Shown here one piece after another: positions 34,985-43,758 of a DNA stretch of 64,000 nucleotides. The stretch is from Sunxiuqinia elliptica (GTDB taxonomy: Bacteria; Bacteroidota; Bacteroidia; Bacteroidales; Prolixibacteraceae). Location of the stretch: assembly GCF_900113005.1 (NCBI RefSeq), contig NZ_FONW01000011.1, forward strand, positions 91,962 through 155,961. The letters run 5' to 3'. The stretch's first letter is position 1. Every line of letters begins with the position of its first letter. The notes beneath the pieces were generated by a model. The model searched no databases. It saw only the letters and a list, made by a program, of their open reading frames with translations, and was not told where the DNA came from. The position numbers were made by a program, and so were the translations under genes.

Positions 34985-36805
34985 TTAATCAATTTTTATA
35001 ACCTTGGTTGATTCTGAAATTCCATTTTCATTGAATGCTTCGATGCTCATGTAATACGTTGTACTCTTATCAAAGCAGCGCATCAGCAACTCGGTATCTT
35101 CGTAAACAAGCCATGACTGATACAATTTATTCGGAGCAATTCCCCAACGGATGTTGTAGCCCTGTGCTCCAGCCACTTCTTTCCAGCTGGTTGAAACATC
35201 CCGACGATCCTCGTGACGCTGCACCTCAAAACCTTTTACTTTACCGGGCTTTTTACCGAAGCCGGTTCCAAACACCCGGATTTCAGACATCGCCAGGTTG
35301 TTACCCGGTACTTCAATGTTTTTATACCGAATGAAACGAGCTTTTTGAGGCTGGTTTAGCACGATGTAAGCATTGGGCGAATCCTTGTAACTCTTGCTTC
35401 GGTCTACCACCGTCTTCCACTCTTTGCCATTTTCCGACACTTCAATGGTAAAGCGATGGCGTAAACCTTCGGTACGTGTATAAATTCCAGACTCATGATC
35501 ATGAAAATTCAATTGAATGGCATTCACCATTCCGGGCTGAAGCATTTCGATTTTTATCCATTGCTGATCATCGTTAGCATCCGCTACCCAGAAGGATTTT
35601 GGACTTTCATCAGTCAAAACTTCCGAGGTAATTTCTCCTGCATTATTTCTCACCAACGGCATATTCGTGATGTCAAAATCATTATCGGTCGATGTACTTT
35701 TCCGGATCTGCATCTGCGAAGAAGAAACTGTTGTTTTTCCGCGATAGGACAGCAACATCCAGCCAGAATGCTGGCCGGCCTTCGTTGGGTGATCTGGTCC
35801 AAATCGTGGATAATCACCGTAATGCGTATTGGAATGCATCAGGCCTTCATCATCAAAATAAGTTGGGAACATGCACAAGCGGCGTTCCCAGTGTGAGTTC
35901 GATGCCAGCGCCATGGTTCCAAAGTGCCAATACTGCCCATTGGTTTGTTTCACAGTTATCCCATGTCCGGCACCATTGGTGAAGCCTCCCGGCTTAAAAC
36001 TCATAGGATTGTTTTTCATGTAAGTGAATGGCCCCAGTGGAGAATCGCCAACATAAACGCCATCACCATAAACATTGAACTGTGTTCCCGGAGCCGCATA
36101 CTGCAAGTAATATTTACCGTTGTGCTTGGTCATTGAAGCCCCTTCCATGTACCCTTCTTTTAGGGTTGGATGGAAATTATTTTCGCCGAACCGCTCCCAA
36201 CCATGCTCTTCTTCATTCAGGTTGATCAAGTCCTTTTTCACCCCTGTTTCCAACATGCGGTCGTTCTTATTCAACTCTTTCACCCGTATGGGGTAAACAT
36301 TGGAAGATCCCCAATACAAATAGGTTTTCCCGTCATCATCGATAAATAATTCAGAATCCTGAATGTTATTGGAAATCGATGCTGTTGGTGTCCATTTTCC
36401 ACTTTTGGGATCGTCTGAATATAAAATACTCCCATAACCTGCAGGATCACCGGCAAAGTATATCACCGAGTCTTTATAATTGAAAGCGGTGGGCGCATTG
36501 CATCCCTCGAAAAACCATTGTGCTGGTTTGATGAAGTCCCAATTCACCAAGTCCGTTGAATGCCAATAACCAAACGAACGGGTGACAAATAGGTAATACT
36601 CTCCCCGAAACTCGACAACTGCCGGATCAGCACCTGAACGATAGGAAATGTTCTTGCTGGAATTATAAACCATATAGGTATAATCAATGTCCAAGGGGTT
36701 ACAATAAGTATCGTATCCAGCCGACTGTGCGCTCCCTGTTCCGGGGCTTGCCGAAAAGAGTATAGCCGCTAAGGCTAGTCGCTCAATTACTTTTCTAATC
36801 TTCAT
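34985..36805 (-). CDS. GH43-like glycoside hydrolase with F5/8-type and fibronectin-III domains
   Basis: 606 aa. Signal peptide to about SGTGSAQ (residue 27). The five-bladed propeller (about 30-345) carries the GH43 acids: D in SGADPAVVEFRGEYYLF, D in IQDSELFIDDDGKTYLYWG, and E in GYMEGASMTKHNGKYYL. Next come a discoidin/CBM32-like domain (about 395-515, KSFWVADANDDQQWIKIEM ... RFIRYKNIEVPGNNLAMSEIRVFG) and an FN3 module (about 525-606). GH43 enzymes usually remove arabinose, xylose or galactose units; which one cannot be read. In the PUL it may cut side groups of the glycan. It lies 37 bp downstream of the GH144 gene. Confidence 0.82.
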   Translation of the reverse strand: MKIRKVIERLALAAILFSASPGTGSAQSAGYDTYCNPLDIDYTYMVYNSSKNISYRSGADPAVVEFRGEYYLFVTRSFGYWHSTDLVNWDFIKPAQWFFEGCNAPTAFNYKDSVIYFAGDPAGYGSILYSDDPKSGKWTPTASISNNIQDSELFIDDDGKTYLYWGSSNVYPIRVKELNKNDRMLETGVKKDLINLNEEEHGWERFGENNFHPTLKEGYMEGASMTKHNGKYYLQYAAPGTQFNVYGDGVYVGDSPLGPFTYMKNNPMSFKPGGFTNGAGHGITVKQTNGQYWHFGTMALASNSHWERRLCMFPTYFDDEGLMHSNTHYGDYPRFGPDHPTKAGQHSGWMLLSYRGKTTVSSSQMQIRKSTSTDNDFDITNMPLVRNNAGEITSEVLTDESPKSFWVADANDDQQWIKIEMLQPGMVNAIQLNFHDHESGIYTRTEGLRHRFTIEVSENGKEWKTVVDRSKSYKDSPNAYIVLNQPQKARFIRYKNIEVPGNNLAMSEIRVFGTGFGKKPGKVKGFEVQRHEDRRDVSTSWKEVAGAQGYNIRWGIAPNKLYQSWLVYEDTELLMRCFDKSTTYYMSIEAFNENGISESTKVIKID

Positions 36806-36842
36806 TTTATATCCTCATTTAATATCTGAAACCCTGATCTCA

Positions 36843-39260
36843 TTAGTGCTTAACCACTAACTTCACCTGTCTTACTTCTTGCTCATTCTGCATTCGAATA
36901 AGGTAGATGCCATCCTTCCATCCTGAGCAATCCAATTCCATGTTATTACTTGTTCGTTGCAATTGCTCACTCCAAACCATTCGGCCATCTATTGAGTACA
37001 CCTGGACAAGAAGGGAGGTGTTGGGCTGAAAATCGCCCATTGCCAAATACACTTTGTTATCAGCCGGGTTGGGATAAACTTGAAAGCTTTTAGGAGCAAC
37101 AGGATCATCCACATCGGTTACAAGTTGGTATTCAAAGCCAAGCTTATCCAGCCCTGTCTGTAAATCGTCATCCTGCATCACCAAATCCCATAAAAGTCCG
37201 GTCCGGTAATTTTCCAGCATCACCACAATTGGCCCTTGATCAATACCAATGTAGGACTCCTGAACCCAGTTCCGCTCATCATTAAATGCATCATACGGAC
37301 CATATTCTCCAAATAATTCCTGTCCGCGCTCGCGGTAGAAATACTTCAAAGCCCGTAAAGACTCTTCCGGAGTATAGGGCATGCTGCCCAAAGCGGCTGT
37401 TGGGCTTATCGTTCCATTATCGTTCGAGTAAGGTTGATGAGCCGAATAACCATCCGGATCGTCACTGGCTGTAAGTCCCCAGCACTTTTCGCTATAGTTT
37501 TTAAAGCCCATTGGATTGGCCACGGCATAGGCGTAGTGAATCCGCGCCGTATTGACATGCTCCAGCCAATAATCAGCATACTGGTCTTTCAACCCATGGG
37601 GATTAATTCCTAAATGAGAATAATGAATCCAGAAAAGTGGGCCGCCCCAATCCGGCGCCAAGCTAATGGGGTAATTGTAGAAAGTCCGGGGTTTTACCAT
37701 GTTACCATTCCGTGACCAACCTTGTTCGTACACTTCTTTGTTGATGCCATAGGTCGGCGACGAAGCAGCCATCACATAGGTGACTAAGCTTTCATTCCAA
37801 CCACTCACCTGCATATTCTTCTGAAAACCAATCGTTGGTGACCAGTGCCAATACAGCACTTGCTGCCCATCTTGTTGATACCAGCTCCATTCAATTTCTT
37901 TCCACAATTGGGTCGCTTTCTCGCGTATTTGCGTCGACTTAGCGTCTCCATCCTGAAAATAGTTCCTCAGGGCAATCAGCGCCTGAGCAACAAAACTTGT
38001 TTCTACAAGATCACCTCCATCATCATCGGGTGTGAAAGGCCGGGTTTGCATGGTATTGGCATTGTACCAATGCGACCAGGCACCATGGTGACGTTCACAA
38101 TTATCCAGGAAATCAAGAATCTTCAAAATCCGATCTTTCACTTGCTCTTTCGGCCGATACTCCCGCTCATGCGCAACAATCATGGCCATCAGTCCCATCC
38201 CAGTAGCTCCGGAAGCCACTGTACGACCATCTCCATTTGAACGCTCCAAAGCCATTCCGGAAGCTTGATGTGCACCTTCCCAGAAATAGCGGAAAGCATA
38301 CTCCTGCGTCATGTCAAGAAGCTGATCATCGGTGTAATTCCGCAAGTCAACCAATTTTCCCACCGAAGTAGATTCAGCCCCTTGGTAAGCCGTTGTCACC
38401 CGATAATGCACCGTTGCATTCTTCCCTTCTTCGGGGATAAAATCGAGGTAATTGTTTTCTGTTGTTTCCTGTCGTAATGTATAGTTTTCACCGCCATCAA
38501 ATGAGGCATAAATTTTATAGGTCAACCCAACTTGAGGGGCTGTCCAGTTCAACTCAACATGGCTATCGTAACCTGCAAGTTGTAAATTTTCAATCGGAGG
38601 AATTTGCTCCAGGCTTTTGAAAACACTGATTTCGTCAATCAGCAATAAACGCGAAAGTCCATTCTGTTCAGACTGTCCAAAAGTGATGGCCTTAACTTGT
38701 GCAAAATTCAAGCTGCTATTCTCTGGGTCGTCAATAATTTTTTCAATGGGAAACGTAACACGCGTCCATTTTTGTGCGGGAATTGAAGGGTTGTATTCAC
38801 CCAAAGCGTAAAGTTGTGAATCCTTATCGCCTCCTGTGGTTTTAGCAGCCCGCACTCCAATAAGTGGTAAAGCAGATGATGGAACTTCATTTTCAGAATA
38901 GATATAGCACGCAATTGAATCCAATGTTGAGACATCAGCACTTCCCCAGTTGGAGCGGTGAATGCGAACGATCCAGTTGCCAACGTCAGAAGATGTATAG
39001 TTAAATTTCAATGCCGTTTCGCCCTTGTAGGCAGGAGTTGTACAAGGAACTTTATCATTGTACTGAGGGGCATTGGGTGGGAAGGTATATTCGAAAGTGC
39101 TTTCTCCCAAGTTAGCCACATCAACCAATCCTTGATCATAGAAGCTTGGTGCTGTTCCTTCGGAGAAAAAGCTTATTTCCTGCGCATGAATCACATTTAT
39201 TGCAGCCAATAACGTGATTGCAGTCAGCATGATTTTTTGTCGTAATTTATTAGGTTGCAT
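36843..39260 (-). CDS. Multidomain Glycoamylase/GH144-type beta-glucanase, secreted by type IX system
   Basis: 805 aa from the ATG at 39260, which begins a normal signal peptide (LTAITLLAAINVIHAQ); an ATG 135 bp further upstream gives an implausible leader. Order: N-terminal carbohydrate-binding-like beta-sandwich (about 28-215), FN3 (about 220-300), Glycoamylase domain (about 310-715), C-terminal type IX sorting domain (about 725-805, VYPNPADNKVYL ... DGIYLIRM). The DDDGGDLVE stretch has the D-x3-D-x2-E spacing that I recall as important in the GH144 beta-1,2-glucanase of Chitinophaga. A secreted endo-acting enzyme is predicted. It belongs to the PUL operon; the lipoprotein paralogue lies upstream. 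Confidence 0.85.
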   Translation of the reverse strand: MQPNKLRQKIMLTAITLLAAINVIHAQEISFFSEGTAPSFYDQGLVDVANLGESTFEYTFPPNAPQYNDKVPCTTPAYKGETALKFNYTSSDVGNWIVRIHRSNWGSADVSTLDSIACYIYSENEVPSSALPLIGVRAAKTTGGDKDSQLYALGEYNPSIPAQKWTRVTFPIEKIIDDPENSSLNFAQVKAITFGQSEQNGLSRLLLIDEISVFKSLEQIPPIENLQLAGYDSHVELNWTAPQVGLTYKIYASFDGGENYTLRQETTENNYLDFIPEEGKNATVHYRVTTAYQGAESTSVGKLVDLRNYTDDQLLDMTQEYAFRYFWEGAHQASGMALERSNGDGRTVASGATGMGLMAMIVAHEREYRPKEQVKDRILKILDFLDNCERHHGAWSHWYNANTMQTRPFTPDDDGGDLVETSFVAQALIALRNYFQDGDAKSTQIREKATQLWKEIEWSWYQQDGQQVLYWHWSPTIGFQKNMQVSGWNESLVTYVMAASSPTYGINKEVYEQGWSRNGNMVKPRTFYNYPISLAPDWGGPLFWIHYSHLGINPHGLKDQYADYWLEHVNTARIHYAYAVANPMGFKNYSEKCWGLTASDDPDGYSAHQPYSNDNGTISPTAALGSMPYTPEESLRALKYFYRERGQELFGEYGPYDAFNDERNWVQESYIGIDQGPIVVMLENYRTGLLWDLVMQDDDLQTGLDKLGFEYQLVTDVDDPVAPKSFQVYPNPADNKVYLAMGDFQPNTSLLVQVYSIDGRMVWSEQLQRTSNNMELDCSGWKDGIYLIRMQNEQEVRQVKLVVKH

Positions 39261-39475
39261 TGGTTCAAGTTTTTGGTGTTTTAGTCCACTCTCAATAATC
39301 TTACGGCAATACAAGAAAAAGGGAGGATATTCTGAAGTACTGGCGTGACCTATAACACAGCGCACAGCTTGATTCCCGAGCAAGAGAAATCGCAATGCAT
39401 ATTAGTTGGTTTTATGGTACTGCATAGCGTTAGGTACACTCCAGTATACGCTTCGCCTATCCTCCCCGTATTATT

Positions 39476-40822
39476 TTAGTTGTAGCTAAATCCTAGTCGA
39501 TCCAAGCCTTTGCGTACATCTTCATTTTTCATAAATAGGTTCCACAACAAGCCTGAACGGTAATTCTCAATCATGACAGGAATTGGTCCCTGATCAATTG
39601 CCAAATAACGAGGCAAGTACCATTCGTGCTCAACACTGTAAGCATCATAAGGACCATACTTACCAATCAAAGAGTCTGCTTCGGTATACAAATATCGAAT
39701 CACGTTCATCGATTCTTCGGGCGTATACGGGAAAGATGCCAAAGAGGCCGTTGGAGTAATTACTCCTAAATCCAGCTCGCCAGGATGATGTCCGGCATAA
39801 CCATTCACGGAATAGCTAGAGGTCATTCCCCATTGCTTTTCACCATACCCTGCATAGTTCTTCGGATTATCGATTGCATAGCGATAATGCATTAAGGCCT
39901 GGTTGGTATTCAACTTCCAGTAGTCGGCATAACGATCAGACAATCCTTTTGGATTCAATCCCAAGTAAGAATAATGAGCCCAAAACATTGGTCCGGTTGG
40001 TTCATTTTCATTTCCATAGAAGTTCAGAACCGAATTTAATCCGTAATACACTGTATCGTTGGCAATGTCTCCATTCTGTGCCCAGCCTTTATGGTAAGCT
40101 TCAGGTGCAATGGCATGAGTTGGTGAAGATGCTGCCAAAACATACATAATCAGACACTCATTGTAACCACCAATAGGGAAGTTCATCTCCCAACCATAGG
40201 ATGGAGACCAGTGCCAATAAAGTACATCCTCGCCTTTGGTATACCAATCCCATTCAACCTCTTCCCACAATTTATTGATGTCGGCAACCAACTGCTTTTC
40301 TTCTTCATTACCGCCTTTAAAATACTCAGCAACAGTCAAAAGTCCCTGAATCATAAAAGCTGTTTCAACCAAATCACCACCATTATCTTTTTTACTGAAT
40401 GGCTTTACTTTTCCAGTAGGTCCGTCCAACCAGTGAGGCCACGCCCCGTGAAAGCGGTCAGCGTTTGCCAGGAAATCAACATTTTTCTGGAAACGCTCCA
40501 AGGCTTGTTCGCGCGTGATGTAGCCACGCTCAATCCCCACCAGAACAGCCATTACGCCAAAGCCTGATCCACCCAAGGTAACCACATCCTGATCGTTTTG
40601 TGGATAAACTCCGTCCATATGAATTCGCTCACGGGCCAATCCTGAGTTTGGTTCTGCACCTTCCCAGAAATATCGAAAAGTTTGGTATTGCAAGGTGTCC
40701 AACAATTGCTGATCCGTCAAATCTTTCCATGATTTTTGACTTGACGATGTTGCTCTATTGCTGGTATTGGAACAGCCCACCGTAAAAAAAAGTAACAGGC
40801 TGCTAATAATTAAATATCTCAT
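39476..40822 (-). CDS. Glycoamylase/GH144-type beta-glucanase, lipoprotein
   Basis: 448 aa. Lipobox LLLFFTVGCSN (Cys 17). The remainder is one Glycoamylase domain (alpha/alpha-barrel), aligned over its whole length with the catalytic part of the secreted paralogue: DQQLLDTLQYQTFRYFWEGAEPNSGLARER, DNGGDLVETAF (same D-x3-D-x2-E spacing), YWHWSPSYGWEMNFPIGGYNE, AIDQGPIPVMIENYRSGLLW. It is the minimal form typical of GH144 beta-1,2-glucanases. Lipid anchoring puts it on the outer membrane or in the periplasm. First enzyme gene after the susCD/LamG block, separated from it by a hairpin. Confidence 0.85.
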   Translation of the reverse strand: MRYLIISSLLLFFTVGCSNTSNRATSSSQKSWKDLTDQQLLDTLQYQTFRYFWEGAEPNSGLARERIHMDGVYPQNDQDVVTLGGSGFGVMAVLVGIERGYITREQALERFQKNVDFLANADRFHGAWPHWLDGPTGKVKPFSKKDNGGDLVETAFMIQGLLTVAEYFKGGNEEEKQLVADINKLWEEVEWDWYTKGEDVLYWHWSPSYGWEMNFPIGGYNECLIMYVLAASSPTHAIAPEAYHKGWAQNGDIANDTVYYGLNSVLNFYGNENEPTGPMFWAHYSYLGLNPKGLSDRYADYWKLNTNQALMHYRYAIDNPKNYAGYGEKQWGMTSSYSVNGYAGHHPGELDLGVITPTASLASFPYTPEESMNVIRYLYTEADSLIGKYGPYDAYSVEHEWYLPRYLAIDQGPIPVMIENYRSGLLWNLFMKNEDVRKGLDRLGFSYN

Positions 40823-41005
40823 TTTGGTAATTATCTAATCATTCAACTTATAAGAAGAAGCGAGCCTAATGCAAAGTATACAATTTTAAAATGACCTGAA
40901 AGAACAATTGGTTTGCCAGGCCCGCTTCATCTTTCATCCAGAATTTGAAACTCTGAATGACCTTTTCTCTCTCAAAAAATTTTCTATCTTTTTGAGTGTT
41001 GAAGT

Positions 41006-41038
41006 AAAGGCTGCCCGGATACTTTCCAAGCAGCCTTT
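41006..41038 (-). terminator. Intercistronic hairpin between binding-protein and enzyme genes
   Basis: AAAGGCTGC (41006-41014) and GCAGCCTTT (41030-41038), 9-bp stem, lies 40 bp past the LamG gene stop. On the minus strand it is followed by ACTTC, not a T run, so it may lower read-through or stabilise the upstream mRNA instead of ending all transcripts. Confidence 0.6.
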
Positions 41039-41077
41039 TGGTTCTCAAAAAAACTAACTAAACTATATTCCTTCCCC

Positions 41078-42181
41078 TTATTTCTCGTTCTCCATAATCT
41101 CCTGAACCTGAGTCTGAGTCAGTGCTTTATTGAATAAGCGAAGTTCGTCCAGTAAACTCTCGTCAGAGTTATGACCCCATTCGTTAAAGCGTGGAGCTCC
41201 AGACATAATTGAAAGCACATCACATCCAGTCCAGTCGATTCCAGTGAAATCGCCTTGCTTAGCAACTTCTCCGTTGATGTAGATTACACATTCTGCATCT
41301 GAAATTGTGAAAGCTAAATGCACCCAATCTCCAGTAACAGGGTCAACATCTGCTGCTGCACCACCGTCAAACCAAGTGTCAGCCTCACCGTTTCCGGTAT
41401 TCAGCTTAAAGCGTTGTTTTCCGCCAGCATCTTCACGGAAGAAGCGGAAGCCATTTTTGCGGTTATTTTGCGTATCAGGATAACCAGCATTAGCCGTATC
41501 TTCAGGGCCCATAACCAAAATACCAGCACGGTCAGGAATAGCATTTACCTTCATCCAGAACACTGCACTAAACTCATTTCCTTGCAGCTCTGCCGCAGGA
41601 AATGTTAAGTAGGCTGCTGAATCTCCAGCATAAGCATTTCCTGATTTTCCTTCAACAAATGAAGGAGTTCCAACAACGGTGGCACTTACCTCATTTAGCA
41701 AGTTCATATAGAAACCACCTTCAAAAGGCATATACAATGTTTCGCCTTCGTATTTGGCAGTATATTTATTGCTCACTATGAAATCGAAAGTCTCAGTCGT
41801 TGTCTTTCCGGCCAAGTCAACAGCAACCACTTCCAGCGTATAATCACCAACAGCTACATCTTCCTGAGCCAATGTTTCCAAGGCGCGACGGTAATCTTTA
41901 AATCCACTGAATTCACCTATTTGAGTCCCGTTTAAGGAAACCACAAATGATTGCAATTCAATATCATCAGTTACTTCGAACTTAAACGCGATATCCGTTT
42001 CTTCATCTGTGAAAGGAATGATAATATCATCCGAAGGATAATTGATCTGTATAACAGGAGCTTCGGTATCTTCACCCGGAGCAACATGACTTATTGGGTC
42101 AATTCCTTCGTTGCAGCTAACAGCAAACAAACCGGCCACTGCTGCTATTAATAAAAATCTTAATGTTTTCATTTTCTTCAT
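41078..42181 (-). CDS. LamG-domain surface glycan-binding lipoprotein
   Basis: 367 aa. Lipobox AGLFAVSCN (Cys about 23). An Ig-like beta-sandwich (about 40-140, PVIQINYPSDDIIIPFTDEETDIAFKFEVTDD) is followed by a LamG/concanavalin-like jelly roll (about 150-365, LTFPAAELQGNEFSAVFWMKV ... WVHLAFTISDAECVIYINGEVAKQGDF ... LDELRLFNKALTQTQVQEIM). Placed directly after susD (14 bp), the usual SusE/SGBP position, so it is predicted to hold glycan at the surface for SusCD. Binding specificity unknown. Confidence 0.82.
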   Translation of the reverse strand: MKKMKTLRFLLIAAVAGLFAVSCNEGIDPISHVAPGEDTEAPVIQINYPSDDIIIPFTDEETDIAFKFEVTDDIELQSFVVSLNGTQIGEFSGFKDYRRALETLAQEDVAVGDYTLEVVAVDLAGKTTTETFDFIVSNKYTAKYEGETLYMPFEGGFYMNLLNEVSATVVGTPSFVEGKSGNAYAGDSAAYLTFPAAELQGNEFSAVFWMKVNAIPDRAGILVMGPEDTANAGYPDTQNNRKNGFRFFREDAGGKQRFKLNTGNGEADTWFDGGAAADVDPVTGDWVHLAFTISDAECVIYINGEVAKQGDFTGIDWTGCDVLSIMSGAPRFNEWGHNSDESLLDELRLFNKALTQTQVQEIMENEK

Positions 42182-42195
42182 TTTTTAGTGATCAG

Positions 42196-43737
42196 TTAGT
42201 TATTTGCAGCTGCTGCCAAAGGAGGCAACAAATCTACCTGGTTTTGCGGGTAAGGTAAATACGCCTTGTCATTCGAGAAGGTTCTGCCCTCATAACTTAA
42301 AGCAGTGGCATTCCCTTGACGAAGCATATCGTAGTAACGTGTTCCCCACTCCATGCCAAGCTCGGCAAATTTTTCATCCATCACCTGCTCTAATGTAACG
42401 CCTGAAATTGGCGATAACCCAGCACGGTCGCGCACAGCATTTACTGCAGCATCAGCCGTCATTGCTGAACTAGAAGCTCCTTCTGTAAGTGCTTCCGCAT
42501 GCATCAATAGAATTTCCGCATAACGAATCACAATCATATTTTTGTTCGCCCCATATTTTTTACGTCCCGGAGTCAACTGATCTGATGGCAAATAGTGTTT
42601 TCCACTGGAGAACATGGCACGCGAAAAATCGTTGATCACATCACCTGAAGGTGTTGTATTTGAAATCCATGCTGGAAGGGTTGCATAGTTCGGATCTTTT
42701 TTGATTTCAGCAATCCCACGATTAGTAAACAGTACACTGGTTTCTAAACGAGTTTCTTCACCACGATCCAACATGAATTTGATCCACTTTAAACTTGGTT
42801 CATAAAATCCCCAACCACTATCAGCATCTTTCACTTTTGGCGACCAACCCTGTGGTCCTAAAGCAGCAAACTCATAATAAACCAAGTCACCTGTGCCTTG
42901 CCCAAAATCAGAAGTTTGGATCTCCAACAAGTTTTCGTCACTCAATTTTCCAGGAATTTTAAACAAGTTGTAATAATCCTCTTCCAATGAGAACTTTCCT
43001 GAACTAATAATTTGCGAAGTTGCATCTGCTACTTTCTGGAAGTTATTTAGTTCCAGATTAGCCAAAGCTTTAATGGCTAAAGCAGTATATTTTGTCACTC
43101 CTCCAGGAATATCGGTCCGCTCATTAGGATGCTTGGCCGGCAAATTAGCAATGGCTTCATCCATCTGATCTGAAATGTGTTGCATAACTTCAGCCTTTGG
43201 AGACAATTCTGCAACCAACAAATCAGAAGGGTCTGAACTTGTTGTGATAAATACATCGCCCCAAACACGAGAAACCTGGAACAATAACCATCCACGCAAT
43301 ACTTTTACTTCTGCTTGATACTGGTCTGCTGTTGATTTGTTTGCAGCATATTCCTTGTAAAGGTCTATTTGTTCGATTGCTGAATGCGCATCAAAAATAT
43401 CGGCGTAAAAGTTTTGCCAAGTTGAGTTATACATCCAGTAGTCCTTGTTATACTTGAACTTATCGGTTTCTGCAAAATCCTGCTGATCACCCAAGCCTCC
43501 TGCATTCACATCGTCTCCTCGAACAGAGATTAGTGGAAAATCCTCCCAGCCTCGTTGATAGAACTCAGCATAGGCACCAATCAAAGGCTTGATCATGTCC
43601 TCTGAATTGGTATAATCTGTTTCTCCTGTAAAGGATTTATTTTCTGCCGGTTCATCTAGTAAATCATGACAAGCTGAAGCTCCGAACAACACAGCCCCCA
43701 ATACAACTAGCTTGATACTATATTTTTTAAATTTCAT
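42196..43737 (-). CDS. susD-like: SusD/RagB-family nutrient-binding lipoprotein
   Basis: 513 aa. Lipobox LFGASACHDLLDEPAE (Cys 23), followed by the conserved start of SusD proteins. TPR-like helices in the first half (LRGWLLFQVSRVWGDVFI) and the conserved end MIVIRYAEILLMHAEALTEG ... DERFAELGMEWGTRYYDMLRQG-like segment (actual: DEKFAELGMEWGTRYYDML) and YLPYPQNQVDLLP are family marks. It caps the SusC channel from outside and delivers oligosaccharide. 21 bp after susC; 14 bp before the LamG gene. Confidence 0.93.
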   Translation of the reverse strand: MKFKKYSIKLVVLGAVLFGASACHDLLDEPAENKSFTGETDYTNSEDMIKPLIGAYAEFYQRGWEDFPLISVRGDDVNAGGLGDQQDFAETDKFKYNKDYWMYNSTWQNFYADIFDAHSAIEQIDLYKEYAANKSTADQYQAEVKVLRGWLLFQVSRVWGDVFITTSSDPSDLLVAELSPKAEVMQHISDQMDEAIANLPAKHPNERTDIPGGVTKYTALAIKALANLELNNFQKVADATSQIISSGKFSLEEDYYNLFKIPGKLSDENLLEIQTSDFGQGTGDLVYYEFAALGPQGWSPKVKDADSGWGFYEPSLKWIKFMLDRGEETRLETSVLFTNRGIAEIKKDPNYATLPAWISNTTPSGDVINDFSRAMFSSGKHYLPSDQLTPGRKKYGANKNMIVIRYAEILLMHAEALTEGASSSAMTADAAVNAVRDRAGLSPISGVTLEQVMDEKFAELGMEWGTRYYDMLRQGNATALSYEGRTFSNDKAYLPYPQNQVDLLPPLAAAANN

Positions 43738-43758
43738 AGTTCTTCGTTTTTAAATCGA

